From positions 930,001-994,000 of the forward strand of contig NZ_NEVM01000001.1 of NCBI RefSeq assembly GCF_002261225.1: a DNA stretch of 64,000 nucleotides, written 5' to 3'. The notes beneath the pieces are model-generated. The model saw only the letters and a list, made by a program, of their open reading frames with translations, did not search any database and was not told where the DNA came from. The DNA is from Bordetella genomosp. 10 (GTDB lineage Bacteria; Pseudomonadota; Gammaproteobacteria; Burkholderiales; Burkholderiaceae_B). Positions 15,613-25,198 of the stretch are shown here, piece after piece; the stretch's first letter is position 1; every line of letters starts with the position of its first letter. Made by a program: the position numbers and the translations under genes.

Positions 15613-16596
15613 ATGAAATCCAAGGCATTGAAATGCATGCTCGCGCTCGGCCTTTGCGCCGTGGCCGCGCTATCCACGGCGGCCCATGCGGCGTGGCCCG
15701 AGAAGACCGTCACGGTGGTCGTGCCCTTCCCGCCGGGCGGCGCGACGGACGCGGTGGCGCGCGCGGTCTTCAACAAGCTGGGCGACAAGTTCAAGCAGTC
15801 CTTCGTGATCGAGAACAAGGCCGGCGCCACCGGCACCATCGGCGCGTCCTTCGTGGCGCGCGCCGCGCCGGACGGCTACACCTTGATGGTGTCCTCGCTG
15901 GCGCCGCTGGTGGTGGCGCAGCACCTGATGCCCAGCATCCCCTACAACCCCGACAAGGACTTCACCTACCTGACCGTGGCGGTGCAGACGCCCAACGTGC
16001 TGGTGGTCAGCCCCAAGCTCGCGCCCAAGATCAACTCGATCCAGGACGTGCTGGCGCTGCTCAAGGCCAAGCCGGGCGCCATCAGCTTCGCCACCTCGGG
16101 CGCCGGTTCCTCCGACCACCTGACCGCCGAGCTGTTCTGGCAGAAGACCGGCACCAAGGGCCTGCACGTGCCGTACAAGGGCGGCGCGCCGGCGATTTCG
16201 GACCTGCTGGGCGGCCAGGTCGACATGTCCTTCCAGAACCTGAATGCGGTGCTGGCGCACATCAAGGCCGGCAAGCTCAAGGCCATCGCGATTACGGGCA
16301 CCAAGCGCTCGCCGGTGCTGCCCGACGTGCCGACCTTCGACGAGTTGAACATGCCCGGGCTGGAGGTCTATGCCTGGCAGGCCATCGTCGCGCCCAAGGG
16401 CCTGCCGGCCGACCTGAAGAAGCAGATCGGCGACGCGCTGATCGAGGCGGTGAAGGATCCGGCCGTCAGCAAGCCCTTCACCGACGTCGGCTTGGAAGTC
16501 GTGGCCAGCTCGCCTGACGATTTCGCGCGCTTCCAGGCACAGGAGAGCGCGCGCTGGAAGCAGGTCATCGAGGCCGGCCACATCACCTTGCAGTAA
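15613..16596 (+). CDS. Bug/TctC-family periplasmic substrate-binding protein
   Basis: This 327-aa Bug protein has a signal peptide ending STAAHAA and the family signature WPEKTVTVVVPFPPGGATDAVAR, then ENKAGATGTIGASFVARAAPDG and GAGSSDHLTAELFW. AGGAGA supports the start. It lies downstream of the LacI operator and 42 bases ahead of a glucarate dehydratase gene, so its ligand may be an aldaric acid such as glucarate or galactarate; that is inference from position. Confidence 0.92.
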   Translation: MKSKALKCMLALGLCAVAALSTAAHAAWPEKTVTVVVPFPPGGATDAVARAVFNKLGDKFKQSFVIENKAGATGTIGASFVARAAPDGYTLMVSSLAPLVVAQHLMPSIPYNPDKDFTYLTVAVQTPNVLVVSPKLAPKINSIQDVLALLKAKPGAISFATSGAGSSDHLTAELFWQKTGTKGLHVPYKGGAPAISDLLGGQVDMSFQNLNAVLAHIKAGKLKAIAITGTKRSPVLPDVPTFDELNMPGLEVYAWQAIVAPKGLPADLKKQIGDALIEAVKDPAVSKPFTDVGLEVVASSPDDFARFQAQESARWKQVIEAGHITLQ

Positions 16597-16638
16597 ACCC
16601 GTCGCCACTGTCATCGCCATTGTTGTTGGGATCCGCCT

Positions 16639-17994
16639 ATGTCTTCCTGCTCCACGCTCCAGCCCCCGGGCCGCGCGCCCGTCGTCACCGACGTGCGCGT
16701 CGTGCCCGTGGCCGGCCACGACTCCATGCTGCTCAACCTGAGCGGCGCGCACGCGCCTTTCTTCACCCGCAACCTGTTGATCCTGACCGACAGCGCCGGG
16801 CGCCAGGGCGTCGGCGAAGTGCCCGGCGGCGAGAAGATCCGCGCCACGCTGGAGGACGCCCGTCCGCTGCTCCTCGGCCGTTCCCTGGGCGACTACCAGG
16901 CCGTGCTCAATGACATGCGGCGCCAGTTCGGCGGGCGCGACAGCGCCGGCCGCGGGCAGCAGACCTTCGACCTGCGCGTGACCATCCATGCGGTGACGGC
17001 GGCCGAATCGGCGCTGCTGGACCTGCTCGGCCAGTTCCTGGAAGTGCCGGTGGCGGCGCTGCTGGGAGAGGGCGTGCAGCGCACGTCGGTGCAGATGCTG
17101 GGCTATCTGTTCTACGTGGGCGATCGCCGCAAGACCAACCTGCCGTACCAGAGCGCGCCCGAGGCGGAAGACGACTGGCTGCGCCTGCGCCACGAGGAGG
17201 CGCTGACGCCGCAGGCCATCGTCAAGCTGGCGGAGGCGGCCTACGCGCGCTACGGCTTCGAGGACTTCAAGCTCAAGGGCGGGGTGCTGAGCGGCGAGGA
17301 AGAAGTCGAGGCCATCCGCGCGCTGCACGAACGCTTCCCGCGCGCCCGCATTACGCTGGATCCCAACGGCGGCTGGCTGCTGCGCGACGCCGTGCGCCTG
17401 TGCCGCGACCTGCACGGCGTGATGGCCTACGCGGAAGACCCCTGCGGCGCCGAGGGCGTGTACTCCGGCCGCGAGGTCATGGCCGAATTCCGCCGCGCCA
17501 CCGGCCTGCCCACGGCCACCAACATGGTCGCCACGGACTGGCGCGAAATGGCGCATGCCCTGTCGCTGCAATCGGTCGACATACCGCTGGCCGATCCGCA
17601 TTTCTGGACCCTGCAGGGCTCGGTGCGCGTGGCCCAGACCTGCCAGGCTTTCGGCCTGACCTGGGGCTCGCATTCCAACAACCACTTCGACGTGTCGCTG
17701 GCCATGTTCACGCACGTCGGCGCCGCCGCGCCGGGCCGCGTGACGGCGATCGACACGCACTGGATCTGGCAGGACGGCCAGCACCTGACGCGCAATCCCC
17801 TGCGCATCGAGAACGGCTACATCCAGTTGCCGACGCGCGGCGGCCTGGGCATCGAGCTGGACATGGACGCGGTGGAGCAGGCGCACCAGTTGTACCTGCA
17901 ATACGCGCTGGGCGCCCGCGACGACGCCATGGCCATGCAGTTCCTGGTGCCGGGATGGAAGTTCGACAACAAGCGGCCCTGCCTGGTGCGCTGA
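16639..17994 (+). CDS. gudD: Glucarate dehydratase (enolase superfamily)
   Basis: This enzyme dehydrates D-glucarate (and L-idarate) to 5-keto-4-deoxyglucarate. All active-site residues of the E. coli enzyme can be placed with a constant offset of six: K211 and K213 (FKLKGG), D241 (DPNGGW), E266 (AEDP), N295, D319 (LADP) and H345 (GSHSNNHFD). The N-terminal capping domain has [14 protein letters not shown] and [10 protein letters not shown]. The 451-aa length fits. It follows the Bug gene, both likely controlled by the divergent LacI regulator. The later pathway genes are not in the window. The start has only a weak ribosome binding site. Confidence 0.93.
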   Translation: MSSCSTLQPPGRAPVVTDVRVVPVAGHDSMLLNLSGAHAPFFTRNLLILTDSAGRQGVGEVPGGEKIRATLEDARPLLLGRSLGDYQAVLNDMRRQFGGRDSAGRGQQTFDLRVTIHAVTAAESALLDLLGQFLEVPVAALLGEGVQRTSVQMLGYLFYVGDRRKTNLPYQSAPEAEDDWLRLRHEEALTPQAIVKLAEAAYARYGFEDFKLKGGVLSGEEEVEAIRALHERFPRARITLDPNGGWLLRDAVRLCRDLHGVMAYAEDPCGAEGVYSGREVMAEFRRATGLPTATNMVATDWREMAHALSLQSVDIPLADPHFWTLQGSVRVAQTCQAFGLTWGSHSNNHFDVSLAMFTHVGAAAPGRVTAIDTHWIWQDGQHLTRNPLRIENGYIQLPTRGGLGIELDMDAVEQAHQLYLQYALGARDDAMAMQFLVPGWKFDNKRPCLVR

Positions 17995-18006
17995 GCCGGG
18001 GTGGGA

Positions 18007-18032
18007 GGACGCGGACGGGCATGTCCGCGTCC
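18007..18032 (+). terminator. Hairpin terminator after gudD
   Basis: A perfect ten-base-pair stem GGACGCGGAC / GTCCGCGTCC encloses a six-base loop and is followed by a moderately T-rich ATCTTCATGTTT. It lies 13 bases after the gudD stop codon. The remaining noncoding DNA up to 18289 is a pyrimidine-rich stretch with no feature I can name. Confidence 0.6.
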
Positions 18033-18289
18033 ATCTTCATGTTTACCGCCGCGTCTACCGCCCGCGTCCCTTCCGGCCGCGTTTTTCTTTAGTTCCTTCC
18101 TTTTCCTTCCGCTTCTTTCGGCATTGATGAATGGATTGCACAAGCGTATGCGGATTTTACGGTCTACCCAACCATCCGCGGACGCAATACATTGCCATCC
18201 AGACCCTGCGCGGGTTCTCGCGGCGCCCCCCTGACACGGCTGCCGGACTGTCGAGATCCCGCCATTCACCATGGCAAGGGAGCCGATTC

Positions 18290-19300
18290 ATGGATTACCG
18301 ATATCTGGGCCGCAGCGGCCTGCAAGTTTCCCCGCTCTGCCTGGGCGCGATGATGTTCGGCGGCGAAACCGACGAAGCGACCTCGCGACGCATCATCGCC
18401 AAGGCGGCGGACCAGGGCATCAACTTCCTCGATACCGCGGACGTCTACCACGCCGGCCGTTCCGAGGAAATCGTGGGACGCGCCATCGCCGCCGACCGCG
18501 ACCGCTGGGTGGTGGCCACCAAGTTCGGCTTTCCCGCTTCCGCCGCGGCGGGCCCGAACCAGCAGGGGCAGTCGCGCAAGTGGATCTGCCAGTCGGTCGA
18601 GGCGAGCCTGAAGCGGCTGGGCACCGACTACATCGACCTGCTGTATTTCCACCGGGCCATTCCGGGCCTGCCGCTGGAAGAGGGCGTGCGCGCCATCGGC
18701 GACCTGATCCGCCAGGGGAAGGTGCGCTACTTCGGGCTGTCCAACTTCCGCGGCTGGCGCATCGCGGAGGTCGCGCGCCTGGCCGACCAGTTCGGCATGG
18801 ACCGGCCCGTCGCCAGCGAACCGCTCTACAACATCGTGGACCGCACGGCGGAGGTGGAGCAGTTGCCGGCCGCGGCCCACTACGGCCTGGGCGTCGTGTC
18901 CTACAGCCCCCTCGCGCGCGGCGTGCTGTCGGGCAAGTATGCCGTGGACGCGCCGCCGCCGGCGGACAGCCGCGCGGGCCGCGGCGACCGGCGCTTGCAG
19001 CAGACCGAATGGCGTCCCGAGTCCTTGAAGATCGCGCGCGCCATCGCCGAACGCGCGGGCGAACGCGGCGCCACCTCGATTGCTTTCGCGCTGGCCTGGG
19101 TGCTCAGGAACCGCCTGGTCAGCGCGACTATCGCCGGTCCGCGCACGGAGGCGCAGTGGGACAGCTACGTCGACGCGCTGTCGCTGCGGCTGACCGCGGA
19201 GGACGAGCAGTTCATCGACGCGCTGGTGCCGCCCGGGCATGCATCGACGCCGGGCTATACCGATCCCGGTTATCCCATCGAAGGGCGCGTCGTTGCGTAA
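18290..19300 (+). CDS. Aldo/keto reductase
   Basis: This NADPH-dependent reductase has a TIM-barrel fold. It carries DYRYLGRSGLQVSPLCLGAMMFGG at the start, the catalytic Asp/Tyr in FLDTADVYHAGRSEEIVG, the Lys in VVATKFGF, and the His in LYFHRAIP. The late region has YSPLARGVLSGKY and the C-terminal AGPRTEAQWDSYVDAL. At 336 aa it fits the AKR11/YajO-like branch. ATG 18290 is preferred because AAGGGAG lies seven bases before it; an in-frame upstream ATG would add 53 residues without family similarity. It stands alone after the gudD terminator. The substrate is unknown. Confidence 0.9.
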   Translation: MDYRYLGRSGLQVSPLCLGAMMFGGETDEATSRRIIAKAADQGINFLDTADVYHAGRSEEIVGRAIAADRDRWVVATKFGFPASAAAGPNQQGQSRKWICQSVEASLKRLGTDYIDLLYFHRAIPGLPLEEGVRAIGDLIRQGKVRYFGLSNFRGWRIAEVARLADQFGMDRPVASEPLYNIVDRTAEVEQLPAAAHYGLGVVSYSPLARGVLSGKYAVDAPPPADSRAGRGDRRLQQTEWRPESLKIARAIAERAGERGATSIAFALAWVLRNRLVSATIAGPRTEAQWDSYVDALSLRLTAEDEQFIDALVPPGHASTPGYTDPGYPIEGRVVA

Positions 19301-19307
19301 TCCGGCT

Positions 19308-19331
19308 GGCCGCCGGTTTTTGCCGGCGGCC
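19308..19331 (+). terminator. Hairpin after aldo/keto reductase gene
   Basis: A perfect nine-base-pair stem GGCCGCCGG / CCGGCGGCC with loop TTTTTG starts eight bases after the stop codon. A second small hairpin (CCCGA...TCGGG, 19331-19347) follows. There is no T-tract, so this may be a structure barrier rather than a full intrinsic terminator. It lies in the 385-base gap 19301-19685. Confidence 0.45.
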
Positions 19332-19404
19332 CCGATTGAAATTCGGGCGGGCAGGCCTGCATGCGTAGATTTGTCCAAAAAAACTTGTCCCCAAAACTTG
19401 CCTA

Positions 19405-19425
19405 AGCGTATTTCATAAATACGCT
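19405..19425. promoter_or_regulatory. Perfect 21-base palindromic operator candidate
   Basis: AGCGTATTT-CAT-AAATACGCT has nine perfectly paired bases on each side of a three-base centre. It lies in an A/T-rich part of the gap before the molybdenum hydroxylase operon. Directly before it TTGTCC, TTGTCC and TTGCC recur every 13-14 bases (19371, 19385, 19398). A weaker repeat TATTT-CGGT-AAATA (19427-19440) follows. Together they look like a promoter/operator region, but the regulator is not identified. Confidence 0.5.
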
Positions 19426-19685
19426 GTATTTCGGTAAATATATCGAGGCCATGCAACACGCGCGCGAGCTTTCCTCTGGCGCCGCGCGAGGCTTTCGATC
19501 GTGCCCGCAAATCGCGATTGCCTGTTTCTCCAGCCCGCGCCGAACACCCTTCCGCGGCCCGCGCGGCGCGCCGAATTTTTTCGAGCCGGAGGGCCGGTCC
19601 GCGTGATAATTTCGCGGAATCGGCGGTGCTCGGCCGGTGGTTTCACACCTGGCCCGGTTGCCGTCACGGCAATGAGGAAAGAGCC

Positions 19686-20204
19686 ATGGAACTCGAAATC
19701 AACGGCAAGATGCATCAGGTCCAGTCCAGCGCCGATACGCCCTTGCTGTGGGTGATACGCGACGAGCTGGGCATGACGGGCACCAAGTACGGCTGTGGAC
19801 TGGCGCAATGCGGCGCCTGTACGGTGATCGTCGACGGGGTGGCGATGCGTTCCTGTGTGACGCCCGTCGACGGCATGGCGGGCAAGCACATCACCACCAT
19901 CGAAGCGATCGAGGACGACAGCGTCGGCAAGCGCGTCGTCGCCGCCTGGGTCAAGCATCAGGTGCCGCAATGCGGCTACTGCCAGTCCGGCCAGGTCATG
20001 GCCGCGACGGCGCTGCTCAAGCAAATCCCCAATCCGAGCAACGAGGAGATCGCGGCCGCGATGATCAACCTCTGTCGTTGCGGCACGTACAACGCGATCA
20101 ACGCGGCGGTGCACGACCTGGCCGGGACGCCCGCCGGCAAGACGGCCGCCGCTGACGCCGCCGTCGCCGAACGCGCCACCGCCGGCGCCGGGGAGATCGC
20201 GTGA
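19686..20204 (+). CDS. [2Fe-2S] subunit of molybdenum hydroxylase (xanthine dehydrogenase family)
   Basis: This 172-aa small subunit carries electrons from the molybdenum centre. It has two iron-sulfur clusters: the plant-ferredoxin type (C37, C42, C45, C57 in YGCGLAQCGACTVIVDG ... RSC) and the helical type (C96, C99, C130, C132 in PQCGYCQSGQVM ... NLCRCGTY). AGGAAAGAG precedes ATG 19686; the longer in-frame start lacks family similarity. It overlaps the large-subunit gene. The set resembles isoquinoline 1-oxidoreductase and membrane-linked aldehyde dehydrogenases of proteobacteria. Confidence 0.95.
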   Translation: MELEINGKMHQVQSSADTPLLWVIRDELGMTGTKYGCGLAQCGACTVIVDGVAMRSCVTPVDGMAGKHITTIEAIEDDSVGKRVVAAWVKHQVPQCGYCQSGQVMAATALLKQIPNPSNEEIAAAMINLCRCGTYNAINAAVHDLAGTPAGKTAAADAAVAERATAGAGEIA

Positions 20205-22480
20205 TGGACAACCTCTCCGACCCCTCCGCCGCGGACGACGTCTTCGCGGCCGCACAGGCGCTGAATGAACCCGTGAATATTTCCCGCCGCCGTTTCCTGC
20301 TGGCCTCGGCCGGCACCGCGGCGGGCGCCTTCGTGCTCGGCATGGGCCTGCCCGCGGGCGTCGCGCGCGCGCAGGCCGCGTCGCCGGCGGCGCCGCTGCG
20401 GGCCACCAAGGTGCCGGCCTTCCTGGAAATCCGGCCCGACAACACGATACGTTTTCAGAGTCCCTTCATCGAAGGCGGGCAGGGCGTCTACACCGCCATG
20501 GCGCAAATCGTCGGCGAGGAACTGGACGCCGATCCCGCCACCTTCATCGTCGAGAGCGCGCCGCCGGGCAGCGACTACGTCGCCATGGACAGCGGCCGGC
20601 GCATCACCGGCGGCAGCTCGTCGGTCCGCTTCGGCTACGCGAACATGCGCCGCCTGGGCGCGCTGGCGCGCGCGATGCTGCTGCAGGCCGCGGCCAATCG
20701 CCTGGACATCCCGGCCGGCGAACTCACCACGCAGCCGGGCCGCGTGGTGCACGCGGCGTCCGGCCGCAGCCTGGCCTACGGCGAGCTGGCGGGGGCCGCC
20801 ATGGACCTGCCCGTGCCCGATCCGGGCAGCGTGAAGCTGAAGGACCCCGCGCAGTTCCGCTGGATAGGCAAGCCGGTGCCGCGGATCGACGTGTACGACA
20901 AGTCGACGGGCAAGGCGCAATACACCATCGACGTGCGCGTCGACGGCATGCTGCACGCCGCCGTCCAGCATGCGCCGCGGCTGGGCATGACCGTCGGGGC
21001 CTTGCGCAACGAAGACCAGGTCAAGGCCATGCCGGGCGTGCATTCCGTCCACGTCCTGCCGGGCGCGGTGGCGGTGGTGGCGGAGCGCTGGTGGGACGCC
21101 AGGCGCGCGGTCGAAGCCGTGCAGGTCGATTGGCGCGAAGCCGCCGCCGACGCGCCGGTGCGTGTCATGCCCGCCGATTTCTCGACGGCCGCGTTCCGTG
21201 ACGGCATGGCCGGCCAGACCGCGGCGGGCGACGACACGGAAACGCACGGCGACGTCGCGCAGGCCTTCCAGAATGCCAAGACCGTGATCAGCGCGACGTA
21301 CGACAGCCAGTATTTGCGGCATGCGCAACTGGAGCCGCCGTCGACGCTGGCGCGTTTCAATCCGGACGGCTCGCTGGAAATCTGGGCGCCCAACCAGGCG
21401 CAGGATATCTTCCTGGCCGATATCGCCAAGCGCACCGGGCTGGATCCGAAGCAGATCACGCTGCACTCGCCCTTGCTGGGCGGTTTCTTCGGCCGCCACT
21501 TCCTCTACGACACCGCCAATCCTTTCCCGCAGGCGATCGCGCTGGCCAAGGCGGTCGGCCGTCCGGTCAAGGTGATCTGGAGCCGCGAGGAAGAATTCCT
21601 GCGCGACGTCTGCCGCCCCATGGCGGTGGTGCGCTTCCGCGCCGCGCTGGACGCGGCCGGCCTGCCGGTGGCCCTGGAGGCGGTGAGCGCCACCGAGGGG
21701 CCCACCGAAGGCATCGCCAACAAGCGGGGCGAGAAGAACGACCCGGCCGCGGTCGAAGGGCTGGCCGGCAAGGCCTACGCCATTCCCAACCGCCGCATCG
21801 CGCAGTTGTACGTGAAGACGCCGATGATGCTGGGCTACTGGCGTTCGGTGGGCAACTCCATGAACGACTTCTTCTATGAGTCCTTCCTGGACGAGATCGC
21901 CGACAAGGGCGGGCAGGATCCCTATGCGCTGCGCATGAAGCTGCTGGAAGGCAACCCGCGGCTCACCAAGCTGCTGCAGGCGGTGGGCGAGCTGTCCGGC
22001 GGGTGGAAGCGCGGACCCTACGTCGCCGCGGACGGTACGCGGCGGGCGCGCGGCGTCGCCATGGCCTCGCCTTTCGGGACGCAGGCCGCGGCCATCGCGG
22101 AAGTCTCCATCGACAAGGAAGGCCAGGTGGTGGTGCACGACATCTGGGAGGCCATCGATCCCGGCTCCATCGTCAACCCGGCCATCATCGAGCACCAGGT
22201 CAACGGCGCCATCGCGCTGGGACTGTCGCAGGTGCTGCTGGAGCAGGCCGTGTACGAGCAGGGCAAGCCGGTGGCGCGCAACTACGACATGTACCCCATC
22301 CTGCCGCCCGGCCGCATGGCGCGCGTGCACGCGCGCATCGTCGAAAGCGGCGAGAAGATGGGCGGCATCGGCGAACCGCCGCTGCCGGCCGTGCCGCCCG
22401 CCGTCGCCAATGCGGTGTCCACGCTGACGGGGCAGCGCGTGCGCAGCATGCCCCTGTCGAAATTCACTTTCAAGGCCTGA
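20204..22480 (+). CDS. Molybdopterin-binding subunit of aldehyde / isoquinoline oxidoreductase type
   Basis: This is the large catalytic subunit, about 758 aa, binding molybdopterin cytosine dinucleotide. A twin-arginine signal (ISRRRFLLASAGTAAGAFVLG, about 26-45) shows export of the folded complex. Family segments include FLEIRPDNTIRFQSPFIEGGQGVYT, YDSQYLRHAQLEPP, GGFFGRHFLYD and the active-site region GGIGEPPLPAVPPAVANAV near the C-terminus. The start is GTG 20201 or ATG 20204; the latter overlaps the previous stop as TGATG. With the cytochrome c gene downstream it forms a three-subunit periplasmic dehydrogenase that passes electrons to the respiratory chain. Confidence 0.93.
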   Translation: MDNLSDPSAADDVFAAAQALNEPVNISRRRFLLASAGTAAGAFVLGMGLPAGVARAQAASPAAPLRATKVPAFLEIRPDNTIRFQSPFIEGGQGVYTAMAQIVGEELDADPATFIVESAPPGSDYVAMDSGRRITGGSSSVRFGYANMRRLGALARAMLLQAAANRLDIPAGELTTQPGRVVHAASGRSLAYGELAGAAMDLPVPDPGSVKLKDPAQFRWIGKPVPRIDVYDKSTGKAQYTIDVRVDGMLHAAVQHAPRLGMTVGALRNEDQVKAMPGVHSVHVLPGAVAVVAERWWDARRAVEAVQVDWREAAADAPVRVMPADFSTAAFRDGMAGQTAAGDDTETHGDVAQAFQNAKTVISATYDSQYLRHAQLEPPSTLARFNPDGSLEIWAPNQAQDIFLADIAKRTGLDPKQITLHSPLLGGFFGRHFLYDTANPFPQAIALAKAVGRPVKVIWSREEEFLRDVCRPMAVVRFRAALDAAGLPVALEAVSATEGPTEGIANKRGEKNDPAAVEGLAGKAYAIPNRRIAQLYVKTPMMLGYWRSVGNSMNDFFYESFLDEIADKGGQDPYALRMKLLEGNPRLTKLLQAVGELSGGWKRGPYVAADGTRRARGVAMASPFGTQAAAIAEVSIDKEGQVVVHDIWEAIDPGSIVNPAIIEHQVNGAIALGLSQVLLEQAVYEQGKPVARNYDMYPILPPGRMARVHARIVESGEKMGGIGEPPLPAVPPAVANAVSTLTGQRVRSMPLSKFTFKA

Positions 22481-22530
22481 CCCCACGCCTGCGAAGGCCT
22501 GAACCCACGCCCGCGGGAAAGCGATAGCAA

Positions 22531-23940
22531 ATGAAGAAAAGCCGGTTTGGACGCATTCTGGCCGCCTTGGCGGCGATCGTCGTCGTGGTCGCCGCCGCGG
22601 TGGCCGCCTACGTGACGCACACGCCGGCGTCGCCGTTCGATGGGCAGGCGCAGGCCGGCCAGGAGGCCGGCGCCGCCTCGCCGCAACTGATCCAGCGCGG
22701 CGAGTACGTGGCCCGCGCCAGCGACTGCGTGGCCTGTCACAGCGTGCCGGACGCGCCGCCTTTCAGCGGCGGCCTGGCGATGGCCACGCCCATGGGCGCG
22801 ATCTACACGACCAACATCACGCCGGACAAGGCGACGGGGATAGGCGACTACACCCTGGCCGACTTCGACCGGGCCATGCGCCACGGCGTGGCGCGCGACG
22901 GGCACCGCTTGTATCCGGCCATGCCTTATCCCTCGTACGCCAAGCTCGGCGACGACGACGTGCGGGCGCTCTATGCCTACTTCATGCACGCGGTGCAGCC
23001 CGTCCAGCGGGAAAACCGTCCCGGCGAGATCCCGTGGCCCTTGAACATGCGCTGGCCGCTGGCGCTGTGGAACCTGGTCTTCGCGCCCGGCGGCGAGTAC
23101 CGGCCCAAGCCGCAGCCCGGCGTTGCCGCCGCGCAGGACGCCGACGGCAAGAGCCGCCTGTGGAATCGCGGGGCCTATCTGGTGCAAAGCGCCGGCCACT
23201 GCGGCAGTTGCCATACGCCGCGCGGTTTCGCGATGAACGAGAAGGCGCTGGACGAAGGCAGCCCGCTGTACGTCTCGGGCGCCTTGCTGGACGGCTGGTA
23301 CGCGCCCAGCTTGCGCAACGATCCGAACACCGGCCTGGGCCGCTGGAGCGAGGACGACGTCTACCAGTTCCTGAAGACCGGGCGTAACCGGCACGCCGTG
23401 GTGTTCGGTTCGATGACGGACGTGATCAACAACTCGACGCAGTTTATGTCGGACGAGGACCTGAAGGCCATCGCCTACTACCTGAAGTCGCTGCCCGGCG
23501 ACCCGCAGCGCGACGGCGCGCCGTGGGCGTACGACGCGTCCTCGAACCAGGGGCTGGCGCTGGGCGAGCGGCTGAAGGTGCCCGGCGCGCAGACCTTCAT
23601 GGCGCGCTGCAGCGCCTGTCACGGGGCCGACGGGCGCGGCCAGGCGCCGTGGATCCCGCCCTTGGCGGGCGCCGCCTCGTCCATGAGCACGGAGAATGCG
23701 TCCAGCATCAACGCCACCCTGAACGGCTCGGGCCGCGTCGTCGCCAACGGCATGCCGGACGCCTACCGCATGCCGCCTTTCCGCGCGCAGCTCTCCGACA
23801 AGGAGATCGCCGACGTGCTGACCTTCGTGCGCACGGCCTGGGGCAACCGGGGCGGCGCGGTCACCCAGGAGGCGGTGAAGGACCTGCGCACGCGCACCGA
23901 CCCCGCCAGCAGCGAGGTGATCATCCTGCAGATGCGGTAA
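22531..23940 (+). CDS. Membrane-anchored triheme cytochrome c subunit
   Basis: Three CxxCH heme sites occur at residues 66-70 (CVACH), 224-228 (CGSCH) and 360-364 (CSACH), spaced as in the triheme subunit of membrane alcohol/aldehyde dehydrogenases. A single N-terminal hydrophobic segment (about 8-27) anchors it. Met ligand candidates lie in the regions after each site. Length (469 aa) fits. It follows the molybdenum subunit by 50 bases and would receive electrons from the iron-sulfur subunit for transfer to quinone or a terminal oxidase. Confidence 0.93.
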   Translation: MKKSRFGRILAALAAIVVVVAAAVAAYVTHTPASPFDGQAQAGQEAGAASPQLIQRGEYVARASDCVACHSVPDAPPFSGGLAMATPMGAIYTTNITPDKATGIGDYTLADFDRAMRHGVARDGHRLYPAMPYPSYAKLGDDDVRALYAYFMHAVQPVQRENRPGEIPWPLNMRWPLALWNLVFAPGGEYRPKPQPGVAAAQDADGKSRLWNRGAYLVQSAGHCGSCHTPRGFAMNEKALDEGSPLYVSGALLDGWYAPSLRNDPNTGLGRWSEDDVYQFLKTGRNRHAVVFGSMTDVINNSTQFMSDEDLKAIAYYLKSLPGDPQRDGAPWAYDASSNQGLALGERLKVPGAQTFMARCSACHGADGRGQAPWIPPLAGAASSMSTENASSINATLNGSGRVVANGMPDAYRMPPFRAQLSDKEIADVLTFVRTAWGNRGGAVTQEAVKDLRTRTDPASSEVIILQMR

Positions 23941-23991
23941 GGGGTGTCGGGGCATCTCCTCAATGAGGTGTTATAGGGGGTGTTTCCATCA

Positions 23992-24006
23992 ATCGATTTT
24001 CTCGAT
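23992..24006. promoter_or_regulatory. Inverted repeat before Bug gene
   Basis: ATCGA-TTTTC-TCGAT lies 89 bases before the Bug gene at 24095. A shorter palindrome CCTCA-A-TGAGG is at 23958-23968. Either could be an operator or part of a terminator for the cytochrome gene. The evidence is symmetry only. Confidence 0.3.
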
Positions 24007-24094
24007 GAAATCAGCCAGATAATTCATTCATCGGCTTAACGGCCGGGTCTAGGATGCAGGGACAACGAAATAAAAAACCTGCGAGGAGACCCGC

Positions 24095-25096
24095 ATGTCC
24101 CATCCCCCCTTTGCCGGCGCGTGCCGGCGGGCCGGCCGCGTCCTGGCCGGCCTCGGACTCGGCGCGTTGCTCGCCGCCACGGCGCCGCTGGCGGCCGCCG
24201 CCGACTTTCCCGACAAGCCCGTGCGCCTGATGGTCGGCATGGCGCCGGGCGGCTCCAACGACACCGTGGCCCGCATGGTGGCGGCCGAGTTGAGCAAGCG
24301 CTGGCCGCAGCCCGTCATCGTCGAGAACAAGCCGGGCGCCAACAGCACCATCGCCACCGCCGAACTCAAGCGTTCCGCGCCCGACGGCTACACGCTGATG
24401 CTGGTGATTTCCTCCCACGTCACCAACACGCTGCTATATCCCAACCTCAGCTATACGCTGAAGGATTTCGCGCCGGTGTCGCTGATCGCGGATACGCCCT
24501 TCGTGCTGGTGGCCAATCCCAGGTTCGGCCCCAACAATGTGCGCGATCTCATCGCGCTGGCCAAGACGCAGCAGAAGGGCATCGATTTCGGCACGCCGGG
24601 GCAGGGCTCGACCCAGCACATTTCGCTGGAGCTGCTGGACCAGATGGCGGGCATCCGCATGAACCACATTCCCTACAAGGGCGGGGCGCCGGCCCAGACC
24701 GACGTCATCGGCGGCCTGATTCCCCTGATCTTCGCCACGCCGACGCAAAGCCTGCCCTTCATCAAGGACCACAAGCTGAAGGCGCTGGGCGTGACCTCCA
24801 CCCAGCGCCTGCCGCAGTTGCCCGACGTGCCCACGCTGGCGGAGTCCGGCGTACCGGGCTACGAGGCCAATGTGTGGTTCGGCATCATCGCGCCGGCCGG
24901 CACGCCGCCGCGCACCGTCGATTTCCTGCACAAGGAAATCTCGCGCGTCCTGCAGGAGCCCGCCGTGCGGCAGCGGCTGACCGAGTTGGGATTGACGCCG
25001 CTGGACGAATCGCCGGCGCAGTTCCAGCAACTGATCGATGCCGAAAAGACCAAATGGACCAAGGTGATCCAGGAGGCCAACATCAAGTTCGATTGA
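24095..25096 (+). CDS. Bug/TctC-family periplasmic substrate-binding protein
   Basis: This 333-aa Bug protein has a signal peptide of about 35 residues ending PLAAAADF. Signatures are FPDKPVRLMVGMAPGGSNDTVARMV, ENKPGANSTIATAELKRSAPDG and GQGSTQHISLELLDQMAG. CGAGGAGA precedes the start. The next gene, about 100 bases on, encodes a mandelate-racemase-type enzyme. A sugar acid or hydroxy acid is thus a reasonable ligand guess. Confidence 0.92.
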   Translation: MSHPPFAGACRRAGRVLAGLGLGALLAATAPLAAAADFPDKPVRLMVGMAPGGSNDTVARMVAAELSKRWPQPVIVENKPGANSTIATAELKRSAPDGYTLMLVISSHVTNTLLYPNLSYTLKDFAPVSLIADTPFVLVANPRFGPNNVRDLIALAKTQQKGIDFGTPGQGSTQHISLELLDQMAGIRMNHIPYKGGAPAQTDVIGGLIPLIFATPTQSLPFIKDHKLKALGVTSTQRLPQLPDVPTLAESGVPGYEANVWFGIIAPAGTPPRTVDFLHKEISRVLQEPAVRQRLTELGLTPLDESPAQFQQLIDAEKTKWTKVIQEANIKFD

Positions 25097-25198
25097 ATGC
25101 TCGCTCGCTCGATCGTTTGCCCGATCGTTCGAACTTTTCCGTTTTTCCTCGCTGTACGCCGCATCGGCGCGCCCAGTTTCATCGGAGCCCTTTCCTTC

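Noticed and set aside
19976..22486. 836-codon open frame antisense to the molybdenum hydroxylase gene
   Set aside because: Composition is Arg/His/Gly-rich as expected for an antisense frame in high-GC DNA; the sense gene is unmistakable.
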